Positions 44,100-56,400 of a DNA stretch of 64,000 bases are shown piece by piece; position 1 is the first letter of the stretch, and every line of letters starts with the position of its first letter. A model generated the notes under the pieces. The model was not told the origin of the DNA. It was given only the letters and a program-made list of their open reading frames with translations, and searched no databases. This stretch comes from Dasypus novemcinctus (lineage: Eukaryota > Chordata > Mammalia > Cingulata > Dasypodidae). The translations under genes were made by a program, and so were the position numbers. The stretch covers positions 103,674,933-103,738,932 of the forward strand of contig NC_080676.1 of NCBI RefSeq assembly GCF_030445035.2, written 5' to 3'.

Positions 44100-46797
44100 A
44101 ATAAGACTTTTTTCTTTCAAATCAGTACAAAAATTTAAATACAAAAATGATTTGCTATTGACAAGTCTCAGATTTATCATGGAAACTCAAAAAAAGTTAC
44201 CAGTCTGTTCACCATTCATAGAATTCTGTAAAATATTTGAGAACAGTCACCTACTACAGACGTTATTCTCCCCAATGGGATGTCACACTGCTTTAAAACT
44301 CTGTATTTAAATAACAATAATGCCAGTTTAGTCCATTTCACATGGAAAAGTTCTAGTTCCTTTTGAATCAAATAGGGATCACAGTGGTATCCCTAGACTT
44401 TAGAACATACGGTTATTTCTTCTTTTACACTAATGTGACAACATGATGTGCAACACTCAAAAAGGAAACAGACACATAGATAATTATTTAAAAGTCTTTT
44501 GTTTTTTTAAATTAAATGGAGTAATTCATTTAGCTCTGAGATTAGCACCATTGTAGAATACACAGTATTTGGCATAGATTTTGCTCCTCCCCCATCTACA
44601 AGTTAGAAGCATATGCCTGATAATATACATATACATATATATATAGGCAACTGAGTAAAAACCAATAAATAAGTTGGAAGATATTTTGAAAGGTGAAATT
44701 TGGTGTTAACTGAAGAGACAAATTTCTCTTTTGCTTGGTGGAAATTAAAAGCCCATACATGTACAGATAAATACATTTTCCACAAATGAGCTGATCTGAC
44801 TTGGTTCCAAGCCATTTCAATGCAGCTATTCAGGAAAAGGGGCCCAATGGATCCATGTTGCTTGTCTGCAGTCAACACCAAACCAGCATCCTTGCTAACC
44901 ATTTCAAGACCAACCCAAAGGTTATTCTGCCACATAAATGTTGTCTGCTTTGAGAATGTAGGTTGGGATATCCTTTCGATAAGGAGAATTTGTCATATAA
45001 TTAGCAGTGAATAAAAAATCCTGTGCCTATGAATTCATTCTCTTTTACAGAAAACTGAGAAGAAATGATGCTTGTATACCATTTAGGGAAGAGACAAATA
45101 TTTGGCCAAGAGGAGAATATCTTGATGGTAAAATGATTCAGATTTGACACTGGCACATTTCCATTTGTGTTTATACCATATTTATTTGTGGATTCCCCCC
45201 CTCCCCAATTGTACGTGTCTCTTCAACTGTTCACTCCTAATTTTGAGGAAAAGATATGTGATTCCACCAACATAGTACCACATAATTTCCTCCAGTGGCT
45301 AATAGTGTCTACAGCAGGCTAATAGCAGACTTGAAATGGTTTCTTTCTTGTTTTGAGGTCAGATTAGAATGCCGGAAGCAGTTAGTCTATGCCTAAATGA
45401 AAACCTGGAAAAATATTTATTTCTCCTTTTCAAACTTGTGTTAAGCCTGGCTCTCAACTTGTGCTGAGTATTGGGTTACAAATAAAGCATACTCTACATT
45501 CTGAGATCTCTCCCACAGGTTGTTTCTAAAGAAATAATTCCTTTTCTACAATTTTAGTACCTAGACTAGGAAGCAGCACATCCATTTTTAAATTTCAAAC
45601 TTCAGAAATTATTATTTCAAATAAAAATTTATCTTCCCATGTAATTCTGAAATTTTTGCACCCAAAAAGGAAAGGCTTGGATTTTGGAAATTTACTTCGA
45701 ACCTCATGTGACATGGCAACTATACATATATGCTACAAAGAGAAATTCCTTCAAATTTCAAAAGCGACTGAGAAATGTATCTTCTTTGTGGTTGAAACTT
45801 CACTGTGGTCATTTGTGTGTGTAGGCAAGGTGGGAAATTTTTGTATGCATTAAACACAATTGATAACTGCTATTGATAATGAACATTCCACAGAACTGGA
45901 TGGGGGAAGGATTATTATTATTATTTATAACTTCCCAGTGTTTACATTAGTTGGGTCATAGTGGAAATTACATGGAGGAAAGAAAAAATAAGAAATTTCA
46001 GAAATTAAAAAGAAAACCAGAGGAGTAAATGAGTTAATTATTGCTCATGTCTCCCTGTGGTTAGTGCCGTGTGGGGCACTGTCTTATGTCCCACAAAAGT
46101 GTCTCGCCCAGTGCCAGGCACAAGGATGGCATTGAGTAAATACACAATGTTTGATTAGTTCACCTGTTTTTTTAGACCCCAGAGACATAACTCTGAATAG
46201 GACTGCTGTTTCTGAAAGACACAATCTGACAGGAGAGCAACATCCCTTGGTCTCAAATACTGCCACGATTCCCTGCCCCACTTCCACAAGGGCTGAACTT
46301 CTCCCCCACTTTCTATGGCAAATTATCTGCACAAATACAGAGGAAATTATGCAAGCAAATATTGTGTATCTCTGACGTTTCTTTAAGCCATATTTATAAA
46401 TATTTTAAAGTAAACAATGAGTGACTTTAGCTATGATCGTTCATACTGAAATATTTTGACTGATCTGAATAAGCAGGTTATCGTGGAAGCATATAACATA
46501 CATCAGCTAATATGATTCCAGTGGGTACAACACGAGTGTCAGTACTTGATACATAAATCTATCCCATCATTTTCAATTCCGAGCAGCTGTGCAGAGCATT
46601 AAACATACATTTTAGTTTTTATTTGTAGGCAATGGTCCAAATTTTCACTTAGATGTGACTTTCCAACAACTTAAATGCTTTTTAAAGCAATAATGTGTTT
46701 TTCCTTTGGATGCTTTTGGTGCATCATTTCCTTCTATTTAATCCCTCTTCTAATGTTCTTTTCTTTTCTTTTCTCTTCTTCTTCTTCTTTTATGTTT
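44100..46797 (-). other. COL8A1: Probable COL8A1 3' UTR
   Basis: This follows the COL8A1 stop codon on the minus strand. COL8A1 mRNAs are known to have a long 3' UTR of a few kilobases. The interval is AT-rich, largely free of obvious repeats, and contains several minus-strand A(A/T)TAAA motifs, one near 44105. Where the transcript ends cannot be fixed from sequence alone. Confidence 0.4.
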
Positions 46798-48704
46798 TTA
46801 CATGGGATACAATAAATATCCTGAAAAGGAGGAGTGGACGTACTGCCCGGCGTACAGCCCCGCAGCCTGTTCTGAGGGCAGCTGGAGGAACACGCGGTCT
46901 CCCGGCCTCAGCAGCAGCACTGCACTCCCAGACGCCTGGTCCAGAAAGCCCTTTTTGTACTCGTCGTATGTGTACATCATGGGCTCGTTGTTCTTGAACA
47001 GAGCAACCCACACGTTGCCCCCTTTGCAGTGAACATGGTATGCAAAGTAGTAGACACCGGGGACCTCACAGGTGAAGATGCCCGTCTGTGGGTTGTAGTT
47101 CTGTCTGCCATTATAGAGCAGTTTGTCAAACTTCACTGGGGCCCCCACTGGTGGGAAGGGTGCTGTCAGCTCAGCGGTAAATGCAGGCATCTCGTAGGCT
47201 GGCCCTCCATTCTTGCCTTTCTTAGCTCCATAGGCATGGGGAGTTTTCACTCCGTCAATTCCTAGCCCCATATCTGGCAGATACTCTCCATGGGGAGGTG
47301 GTGTAGGGGGCATCACTGCTGGGGCCCCTGGGGGCCCTGGAGGGCCTGGGGGCCCCGGAAGGCCAGGCTGGCCTTGAGGACCAAGGGCACCAGGCTTCCC
47401 TGGGGGGCCATGAAGTCCTGCTACTCCCGGCTTCCCTACTCCAGGAAACCCAGGGGGCCCTGGGAGGCCTGGTTCTCCCTTGGGGCCTGGAATTCCAGGT
47501 GGTCCAATGGGACCACTAGGGCCTGCAATTCCTGGGATGCCAGAGGGACCCTGTAAGCCCTGATCCCCTGGGATCCCTGGTTCTCCCTTGGGTCCAAGGA
47601 TCCCTGGAACTCCAGGGAGCCCTGGTAAACCTTTGTGCCCAGCTTCTCCCTTGGGCCCTATAGGACCTGGCAAACCCCTCATGCCAGGGGGCCCCACTTC
47701 ACCAAGGAAACCTGGCTTTCCTGGGAAGCCTTGAAGCCCTGGCTCACCCTTGGGACCTGGTGGTCCCTGTGGCCCCACAACCCCACCCTCTCCTTTGGGT
47801 CCAGGAAAACCAATGGCACCTGGAGGGCCCATAGGACCTGGGATTCCAGGCAGGCCCGACTCTCCTGGGGGACCTGCCATTCCAGGGGCACCTACAGGTC
47901 CTTTTTCCCCTCTTGGCCCAAGAGCCCCAGGAAGACCCCCCACACCCCGGTCACCTTTGGGTCCTGGGAAACCTGGTTTCCCAATCCCTGGAAGGCCTGG
48001 GGGCCCTGGCAGCCCTGGAAGTCCTTGCTCTCCTTTGCCACCTGGAAATCCTGGCTGGCCAGGGATCCCGTCCTGACCTGGTTTTCCAACTCCAGGCATC
48101 CCGGGAGGTCCTTGGACCCCTGGTACCCCAATAGGGCCCTGTGGCCCAGGTTCTCCTGGAGGCCCTGGTTTCCCCAAAGGGCCCTGTGGTCCTGGGAAGC
48201 CTGTCACTCCTGGTTTGCCCACTCCTGGAAGTCCAACAGGGCCAGGAGGGCCATGCATCCCTGGAGGGCCCTTCAGGCCTGGCAACCCTGGCATCCCAAA
48301 GCCTTTCTCTCCTTTGGGACCCTGGAGGCCTGGAGGTCCTGGCGGTCCTTTGGGTCCACGGTCACCTTTGGCTCCGGGTTGTCCTGGTAACCCTGGTCCA
48401 CCTGGCTTCCCAATACCAGGAAGTCCATGAGGTCCTGGAGGTCCTTGTGGTCCTGGAATCCCCATAGGCCCGATCTCCCCTTTGGGTCCAATTTCACCTT
48501 TTGCCCCAGGCATTCCCATGGCTCCTGGCTTTCCTGGCATTCCAGGCATACCTGGCTTCCCAATTCCTGGATATCCTTGTGGCCCTGGTTTTCCTTTGAT
48601 TCCAGGTATCCCATGGCCTGGTAAACCAGGGGGTCCTGGGGGTCCTCTTGGACCAGGCTCTCCACGGGGACCTTGCTCCCCTCTTAAACTGGCTAATGGT
48701 ATTT
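46798..48704 (-). CDS. COL8A1: COL8A1 last exon: collagen helix and C1q domain
   Basis: Encodes residues 110-744 of collagen alpha-1(VIII), a short-chain network-forming collagen of basement membranes, Descemet membrane and vessel wall. Chains trimerise through the C-terminal C1q domain and build hexagonal lattices. Visible parts are a Gly-X-Y helix from Gly118 to about 571, then the NC1 segment with [18 protein letters not shown] and a C1q domain from about 611 ending FSGYLLYPM. The helix has eight Gly-X-Gly imperfections (one GHG, one GFG, six G(I/V)GKPG), the number typical of type VIII. The acceptor is CAGTAG|AAATACC, in phase with the upstream exon. Together they give 744 residues, the usual length. 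There are no frameshifts or stops, so the gene looks intact. Open frames on the plus strand here are shadows of the GGN repeat. Confidence 0.98.
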
Positions 48705-51082
48705 CTACTGGGAAAGAGGAGGGAGGGAGGGAGAGAAAGAGAGAGAGACATACTGATTAGCCTTCACTTCAACTGAGTAATGGCATTCATTATTGAGTTC
48801 TGACACATTTTCCCATTGAGAAGAATGATTAAAATGATGTGCCCATTTCCTGGACTGCATGTTATAGGTACTTAAAGGACAATCAAGCTGATAATTTCTT
48901 TGAGCTATTTGAAGTATTATTTTAAGGCTTGATATGTGAAGCTGCTTTTATCAGTATTGCATAAGCAAAAAAGCTAAATGCTGAAACACAATGAAGAGGC
49001 AGTTTTCCAAGTACAAAAGTTAGAGATATTATGGTATGTTCACTATAGAGAATTTAGAAAATTCAAAGTCATATAAAGAAAAATCAAAGTTGCCTGTAAT
49101 CCCACTACTCAGAGATTGCCATTTCACATTTGTATGTATTTTCTTCTTGTATGTTCTAGGGATACTTGTGTTTGTATTTTAACCAATGTTTGGGTCATTC
49201 TTCATTTTAATTTTTCTGTTACTTTTTCTACTTAGTGCTATACTGAATTTTCCCGTGTCTTTAATTTTTTAATATAGTAATTTATGGCTAAATAATATTT
49301 CCTCATGTGCTGAAATACAGTATGATGTGGATGATGAAAGTCATTATCATGTGGACTCAAGGAAGAAAAGTATTTCTTTTGTATGTGGTTCAATAACATC
49401 ATTCCACATCTGTCCTCTAGAATCAAATAGATTTGCTTAATATTTTTAATATGTTGTAGAGCATTAAATATAGTAATGATATTAATTTATTAAATTAAAG
49501 AATTACTAATAAATTATTTCTCATTTGCAAATTTGGTTTTTAAATAGGAAAGGTGAATAAGATAATTTCGGGTGAAAAGCAGTATGGATAGGGCAGAGGG
49601 TTGGGTTGAGGAGCAGGGAGCTCTGCTTCTCTTCTTCCCTTTGGTATGAGATGTTGACCCCCCTTGCTTAAGCCACCTCTTCTTCCCTGTCTGTTCAGTG
49701 AGACTAGTACACCCATACTACTAGATTAGATAATGTGAATGGCATTATGCTTTCTTGAATTTTTATTGAAATACCAAGCATAGATTATAATGATTATTAT
49801 ATGCCTTGTAGATGACCACAACTCTGGATTCCAATGTTACTAGGAGTAATGGATAGTATTAAGACATGCGATTTATAGTCTCAAGTCTTATTTTAACCAA
49901 TAGTACCACCTAAACTCTGACCATAGTATTTTTAACTGAGCTACTGACAAGGAACAATATGTAGCCATAGAACTCATATTCTTTCCATATTCCCTGATTT
50001 GCTGTCTGGTTCCCGTTTGAATAAGTGTATAAAGTTCTGAAAGCCAGCAGGGCAAAGAGAAAAGAAGGCAAAGTTCCTATAATGCTTTAGAGTTTACTCA
50101 GCCCTTTTACTTACCTTGCGTCATTGATTCTCTCAACAACCTAATTTTACAGGTGAAGAAATTAGGTTCAGAGAGGTTAAATGACCAGGTCACTCTCATT
50201 TCTGGCAACCAGGCAGCCAAATCTCTTAACCCTAAATCCAGTGTTTCTCCAGATGTGAAGCTTCCTGCTTGTGCAGAGACTGTTGGGAATTCCCTGAAAG
50301 GGAGTTGCTACTCTGATGCAGCTGTTTTCCTACAATTGTTAGGTTTCCTAGAACTCCAGAGAAGTCAGATGAACTTATGAGAACATGTCTATCACAGTGC
50401 TAGGGAATTTGCAGGTAGGGATAACTAATAAATATGCCTAGAAAGTAAAGGAAGAGATTTTCAGGTACCATTTCTAGATGTAGTCTGTACCTTTTAGCTT
50501 CCTTATGTCATTAATTGTATTAATCAATTGTATTAATTGACATGTACAGTACTTAATTAGAGCAGTAGTAAAAATACTTGCATTTATATAGCACCAAGTT
50601 CACAAAATGTTTTCATTTAATTTTTCTGGTTTGTTTTTACATAGCAGGTTCTTAGAACATTGTGTGCCTAGTTAAGAAGGTTGACTGGTCACCTCCCCCC
50701 AGCTCCCCTCCTGGCTTTGTCCCCAGTATCTGGCCCAGAATCTGGCCCCAAATTAGATATTCATTAAATAGTTGCCAGATGTTTGAATAAATAAATAATG
50801 AATAAGGGATAGATCCTTTTTTATTAAATATGTTTTGTTTAATTTGATGCTACTTGAAGTAATAAAACAAAACATAAAAGAGTAATTTTATCTGTATCTT
50901 TCTTTATGCCTTATGCTTTCCAAGAATTGGATTTAGAATCTAGTAGGTATCAACAAATGTCAATCACAAATTCTAAAATAAAAGTTTCTAAAATTTCACT
51001 TCCCTGCCTTACCCCATAATTGAGGATTTTGGAGAAGCTGCTGTTTTATAATGCATGGGAATATGACTGTTGACTGAGTTAC
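48705..51082 (-). other. COL8A1: COL8A1 intron between the two coding exons
   Basis: A 2,378-bp intron with donor G|GTAACT (51082-51081) and an acceptor reading CAGTAG. Its 3' end has a strong polypyrimidine tract, seen as a GGGA/GA-rich run at 48711-48750 on the plus strand. An antisense MIR lies at about 50095-50235 ('ggttcagagaggttaaatga'). No other gene is seen. Confidence 0.85.
50095..50235 (-). mobile_element. MIR SINE in COL8A1 intron
   Basis: 'ctctcaacaacctaatttta', 'ggttcagagaggttaaatg' and 'gccaaatctcttaaccct' are antisense MIR. Confidence 0.65.
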
Positions 51083-51410
51083 CTTTGCCTTTCTTTGGAA
51101 CTGCTTCCTTGCCCATTCTTGGCACTGGTGGAATTTCTTTCATATACTGGGGTAGGTGTGGATAGTCTTTGCCATACTGCAAGTGGGGCATCTCCTTGCC
51201 CATGGCAGGGCCATCTTTGCCCAAAGGCATGTGAGGTACTTGCTGGCCCAGGGGCTGGTATTGTGGAATTTGCGGTGGGATCTGAGGAGGAATTTGAGGT
51301 GGCAGTGGCTTGATTCCATAGTAGACACCAGCTTGAATGAGCCTGATGGAACCCAGGGAAATGGTAAGCAGCATTCCCAGCAGCTGCAGAGGGGCAGGTG
51401 GCACAGCCAT
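51083..51410 (-). CDS. COL8A1: COL8A1 first coding exon: signal peptide and NC2
   Basis: Encodes residues 1-109 of collagen alpha-1(VIII). The ATG at 51410 starts MAVPPAPLQLLGMLLTISLG, a signal peptide with likely cleavage after about residue 27 (LIQA). The mature NC2 region begins near GVYYGIKPLPPQ, has a PPQI repeat, and is rich in Met, Lys and Tyr up to VPKKGK. An open frame extends one codon upstream through GTG, but the ATG lies just three bases inside the exon after the acceptor CCACAG, so it is the start. The exon ends AAAG|GTAACT in phase 1, matching the 46798-48704 exon. The 5' untranslated exons should lie further right, and I could not identify them. Confidence 0.95.
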
Positions 51411-51413
51411 CAC

Positions 51414-51904
51414 CTGTGGAAGGAATGCAGGCCAAGTGAATGGAGTTTATTTAAAGACAGGAAAAAGTGGGGGGAGGACAGCATTTATCATCAGAATTTC
51501 ATGGGTAGAAGGCAAATAAAAGGGAGGGGCTAACTTTCAATAGAAACAACAACAACAACAATAACAACAAAACAAATTAAACAAACAAAAAAAAAGGGAG
51601 AAAGAGAGAAGTAGGATCTGGCAAATGGAGGAAGTTGGTAGGAATATAGGCTATGAGAGAGATAGCTAGTTGTCTCTGAATAGAAATTCTTCCCTCCTTT
51701 CTTAATATTGGAACCCCTGATTTTTGAACGGGAACAGGGCAGGCCAGAATAAAGATGATATCAGCTAAGTGTGGCATGTGAGGAGTTTCTGACCAATTGG
51801 ATGTCAATTGTAACGTGTGCAACTTCCAAGAAGGATCCTAAAAGGGAGTGGGGATGCCCTCTCCTTTTCTATTTCCTCCTTCCTGTTGGCTGGAAGATGG
51901 GTGC
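51414..51904 (-). other. COL8A1: Upstream COL8A1 intron with (CAA)n
   Basis: Intronic DNA before the first coding exon. A CAA-rich microsatellite lies at about 51545-51580. No exon signal seen. Confidence 0.6.
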
Positions 51905-52423
51905 TGTGACAGTTTGAATTTTGTGAATTCCAAAAAAGATTACATTTTTGAACTAATCCATTCCTGTGGATATGAGGTCCTTTGATTGCATTAGATTCAA
52001 TTAAAGGTGATCTTTGATTAGATCACCTTTAATTAAATCACTTTAGGGCTCTTGATTAGACTATATCAGTGAGGTTTGACCCAGGTTGGGTCTCTGCCCT
52101 CTTGCTGGGTCTTACATAACCTGAGAACACACAGAGAGAAAGGGAGCTCTGCCATTTTGACCCTACCATGTGAGAGAGAGAATTCCTGGAGGGGCGGGCA
52201 AGGACCTCATCAGAGATTGGCTGCCATCTTCTTGCCTTGCCACATGTCAGGATGCCAGGATTACCAGTAGCTGACCTTGGTGAGAAAGCATCTCTGATGG
52301 TGCCTTGATTTGGACATTTCATGATCTCAGAACTGTAAGCTTTTACCCCTAACAAATTTCCCATTATAAAAGCCAAACCATTTCTGGTATATTGCATTGG
52401 CAGCCCTGTGGCGAAGTAATACA
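51905..52423 (+). mobile_element. MaLR-like solo LTR
   Basis: It starts TGTGACAGTTTG and ends AAGTAATACA, about 519 bp, and resembles 28485-29271 (shared 'gtttg', 'gaattccaaaa' and the end 'tttctggtat.ttgcat'). Flanks ggtgc and gatgt agree poorly, so a 5-bp duplication is not proven. It contains a perfect 15-bp hairpin at 51999-52034. Confidence 0.65.
51999..52034. repeat. Perfect 15-bp inverted repeat, 6-nt loop
   Basis: The left arm 51999-52013 (AATTAAAGGTGATCT) is the exact reverse complement of 52020-52034, and the loop is TTGATT. It lies in the U3-like part of the LTR at 51905. Confidence 0.9.
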
Positions 52424-54064
52424 GATGTTTGTCTGGAATCAGACCAGACATCTTGGAGCATGAGTGAAAAGCTGTGCACCAAGGATGGCAGGGCAACAAG
52501 CTGGAAGGAGCCTCAGACTAGGATGAACATGGATTTACCATACCAATCCTTAACTTTAGATTTAGTTTACCCAAGAGAGAAATAAAGTTCTATATTCTTT
52601 AATCCACTATTATTTTGGATGTTCTGTCATTTGCACCAAACCTAACCCTAGCAGATGGAATAGATTCTGTTAAAAGGAGGTAAACTTGGTGGCAAGTCAG
52701 GTTTTGCTAATAAGTGCCAAAATTTTGCTCTAAATGGAGACAGTTAAAATTATAGACTCTCCCAGTGGCAGAGATTTTTCAACTTCCAGATGCCTTTTGG
52801 CTGATTCCATGTGGTCACAAATAAATGTAAAGTTTAAAGCACATACAACAACAACAAACTGCAGAAGACTTATTGGAAAAAGGTGCTTCATGGACAGTAA
52901 AAAAATGTCATTTAAAAAATCACGGTCATAATCCTGCACATTATGGATGTTATTTCTTTCTTCTATTTACATACTATGAAGTAATTAGTTTAATATTTAA
53001 CTAATTGGACCTGGAACAAATTAAAGTTTGTCTTTGTACCATTATGAAAGAAAGGAGTTTACAAAGCAAATTACTTGTATAAATATGAAAGGGGGAGTTT
53101 TTTAACTACTACAGAGAAAAAACTGTTTTTGTTTTTGAGCCTTTTAATAGCACACTTTCAAGTCAGCAGTTAACAGGGCTTATTTGTAAAAAAACAACTT
53201 GAAAAGACCTCTGGAAAAGTCCTTGGTTGAAGGCTGAACAGCTCAGGTTTATGCAGTGTTAGCAAATGCCCACTAGAGGGCATGTACAGTACACACTGAA
53301 GTCTGTTCAATTACTCAGCAGTGTTACTGACACTGGGAAAAATACATGTGCTTTACTCTCCCTCCTTATTGACAAACTTAATAAAAATCTGAATCCTAAG
53401 TAGAGTGTAATCACAATGATCACTGCTCAGAGAAGAGAGAGAAAGAAAGTGAGAAAGCACATTCCTCACAATTTTTAATGTAAGTATCTTCTGGAAAACT
53501 TTGGAAAAACTTTTGTCAATAGATAATTTAATTTCCATTCTCATAGGAGTTTGTTTTCGTTGTTCATGCCTTAGTTAATTCTGGACCACAGGTTTCCAGT
53601 TTTTAAGAAAATGTGCATAGACTTTGTCATCCTATTCCAGGGACATGCCAAAAATGCAAGCAGGCTGCGGAAGGATTGGTTACTAAATGGCACCTGAGAA
53701 AATATTTAATATGAATCCCTAGCACAAAATACACTGCTTTAAAATTTTCATAAATACATGAACAAATGATTTTTCCTTTTTTGGGAAAAAATGAAGAAAC
53801 ATTTGTCAGCAAAATGATTTATAAAACTTTCCCCATTTCATAAATTAGAATAGTCTCAGGAACTGTTTATTTCAAGTGTACTCTAAATAATATTTGTACT
53901 GGTAAAATGGAAAACAATAGAAAGCTGTTATTTTCTGTCCTTCTACGAATGATTAATTATTGTAAACCATTTGGAAAGAACCATGGAATGAATATGGATT
54001 TGTATTCATTAATAATCAAACTTATTTTAGGTGGAAAAAGAGCAGTATCTATCATAATCACTCA
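52424..54064 (-). other. Upstream COL8A1 region, unassigned
   Basis: AT-rich, probably a 5' intron of COL8A1. No exon or confident repeat seen. Confidence 0.5.
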
Positions 54065-54240
54065 CCTAACAATAAATTATTGAGTGCTTACCAGAAACAA
54101 TGCTAGGCCCATGGATTATAAAAATGAGTATAATAGGTCAATAGTCCTTGCCCTCAAGGAGCTTATACCCTTCTAGTAGGGGTGACACATGAGTAAACTA
54201 TTAATGAGTATCAAAGGATATCCCGAAAAAAGTAAATTTC
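54065..54240 (-). mobile_element. L2 LINE 3' end
   Basis: Antisense L2: 'attgagtgcttaccagaaac', 'aatgctaggcccatgg', 'tgccctcaaggagcttatac'. Confidence 0.55.
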
Positions 54241-55134
54241 CTTCTCACTTCTGTTCTCTAATATCTCAAATTCCTTTCTTAAGAAGCAACCACTTTTCTT
54301 GTTTTTCCCCATATTTTTCCAGAGATATTCTATGAATATGCATATATATGTTAATACAAACCCATTTAGGAAACAAATTACAGCATACTAGATGCATTTC
54401 TGTTCCTTGCTTCTTTCACTCAGAAGACCATGAATGCAGACCTTATTTCTCATTTTAGTTATGTGTCCCTGGACAAATCATTTTACCTATTTCTTTGTTG
54501 TTGTTGGGTTTTTTAAAAAATTTTACTTCTTAAATAACCAGTTGCTCTTAAAAGTCCTGCCTAGCTCTAACATTCTATGTTTCTAAGGTATTCACCAGAG
54601 AGATGAAAGTGTTAATCCACACAAGAAATATGTGGTAATACTTGATAATGTATAAGCTAAGACTTAATTCTACCCATGGGAATGAATGGATTTAATTATT
54701 GTATACTAAACTTATGGTGAAGTTTTTTCATAATAAACTGGTATGTTTGGCCCTTCACTCTTCCATCAATTCACTGGATGTACTGGATTATCCTTAATAA
54801 TCTCTAAACCAGGACAATCTAATGAAATACAGAAAACTGGAAGGAGGCGAAATGCCTGGAAGATGACCAGTTGAATACCAAAGGCCCAGTGGGATCCTGC
54901 CTTACTACAATTATTTCCTCTTGTAGGCTTGGCCTCTCTCCCCAAAGCCACCTCTTTAGGTCTTCCATCTGCCATTTCTCTGCCTCTTTATTTAAATAAA
55001 TCTATTCAGTTTGTTTATACTTTAAAAAAAAAGATCCCAAACTTACAGAACAGTTGCAAAAATAATACAAACCTCATACAGGGAACACTTCATGATGGGT
55101 ACCAAGTCATATGGAAAAATATATAGAGGAAGTC
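54241..55134. other. Upstream COL8A1 region with MIR and L1 traces
   Basis: A MIR-like piece may lie near 54440-54580, and a short L1 3' UTR-like piece ('caaacttacagaacagttgc') near 55035-55085. No gene seen. Confidence 0.4.
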
Positions 55135-55330
55135 AAAAGATCTGGGTTTGAGTTTTAGTTCTAGTCTCCATATCTGTGACTGGTCAAATCCTTTATCTTC
55201 ATGAAGCTTTAGTTACTTTGTCTATCAGGTAGAAATGATAATCTCTACCTATCCCACAGAGTTATTTGGACCCACAGAAAGGTACACATGATAATACGAA
55301 TTCTTTGTAAGCTAAAAGCACTATTCAAAT
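55135..55330 (+). mobile_element. MIR SINE
   Basis: 'atctgggtttgagttttagt', 'gactggtcaaatcctttatc' and 'aagctaaaagcactattca' follow MIR order. Confidence 0.55.
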
Positions 55331-56069
55331 TTAAGTTATTATTAATGGAGAGTGATCAAAGAGACAAATCAAAACCAACTGAAATGTCAAAGACTTTCAA
55401 AGAAGGATACTAGCCAAAGTAAATGTGAGGTTAGCTGCAATAATGATAAACCTAACATGAATAAAACAATAATGGTCATTAAAATGTACTTGTAAAAAAT
55501 GGCAAAAAACAGAAGAGCTGAACCAAGGCAGTCTTTCATCCTGAGAGTCAGTCATTGACCCTAATCATTTTGAGCAGTCCTAAAGGATTTCCTATGTTTG
55601 TGCAGGGATGCAGAGAGTTCTGGTCTCTTCATATGACCTGTAATGTATATAACAGAATAATGTGAAGTATATTATTTTAGATACTCCTCAGCATTCCTTT
55701 TGTACATTCATCCTCATGAAACTTTGACTTGCTATCTGAACGAAGGTTTAAGTATTAAATCCTTTCAAATATACCATTAAATCCAACTTTATCACATAGG
55801 CCAAGACAGCATGTCTTTGTGTGTGTGTTGTGTGTCTGCATGTGTGTCTCTCTGTTGCATGAAGGGTGGATAAGCCTCTCTCATCTGCTCCTGAGCTGGT
55901 TGTGCTGTGTCCCCTACCCACCCCCTGGATTGGGTTCAAGACCCTTGGGAAGAGCCACTGCTAGAAAAAAGGGAAAGTCAGGCAGGGTACTCTTCCATTA
56001 TTCACCAGAATGGCTTTCTTGGCTTTTCCATTCCTCTCAAAGAATTCTCTACAGATAGTATTTCACAGT
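55331..56069. other. Upstream COL8A1 region, unassigned
   Basis: A short TG-rich patch lies near 55815-55855. No gene or confident repeat. Confidence 0.45.
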
Positions 56070-56400
56070 CAGTTCACTCATTTGACATAAATACTTCCTG
56101 AGTACCTACTAATTGTTAGGAATATTTCTGGGTACAGAGTGGTGAATGAGAGATGAGGTCCCTGATCTTATTGGAGTGAGGGGAGCAAGCAATAAACAAA
56201 TTTAAAAAAAAAGTAATTTCAGATTTAAGGGCTATGAAAACAAAGCAGAGTAAAGGGCTGGAAAATAACTTGGGGTGGAAAAACCTGTTTTGGTAAGGAT
56301 GGAAGGAGAAGACATCTATGAGGAAGTGAAGTTTGTGTAGAGCCATGAAGGTTGAGAGGAACCACTTATGCAAAGATCCGGGGTTGAGCAAATTCACCCA
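56070..56400 (-). mobile_element. L2 LINE fragment
   Basis: Antisense L2: 'acttcctgagtacctactaa', 'gtacagagtggtgaatgag', 'gcaagcaataaacaaa' and 'gtagagccatgaaggttgag'. Confidence 0.6.

Noticed and set aside
47635-48390. A 251-codon plus-strand frame across COL8A1
   Set aside because: It is the antisense shadow of the Gly-X-Y repeat, where CC-rich codons avoid stops. The real frame is on the minus strand.
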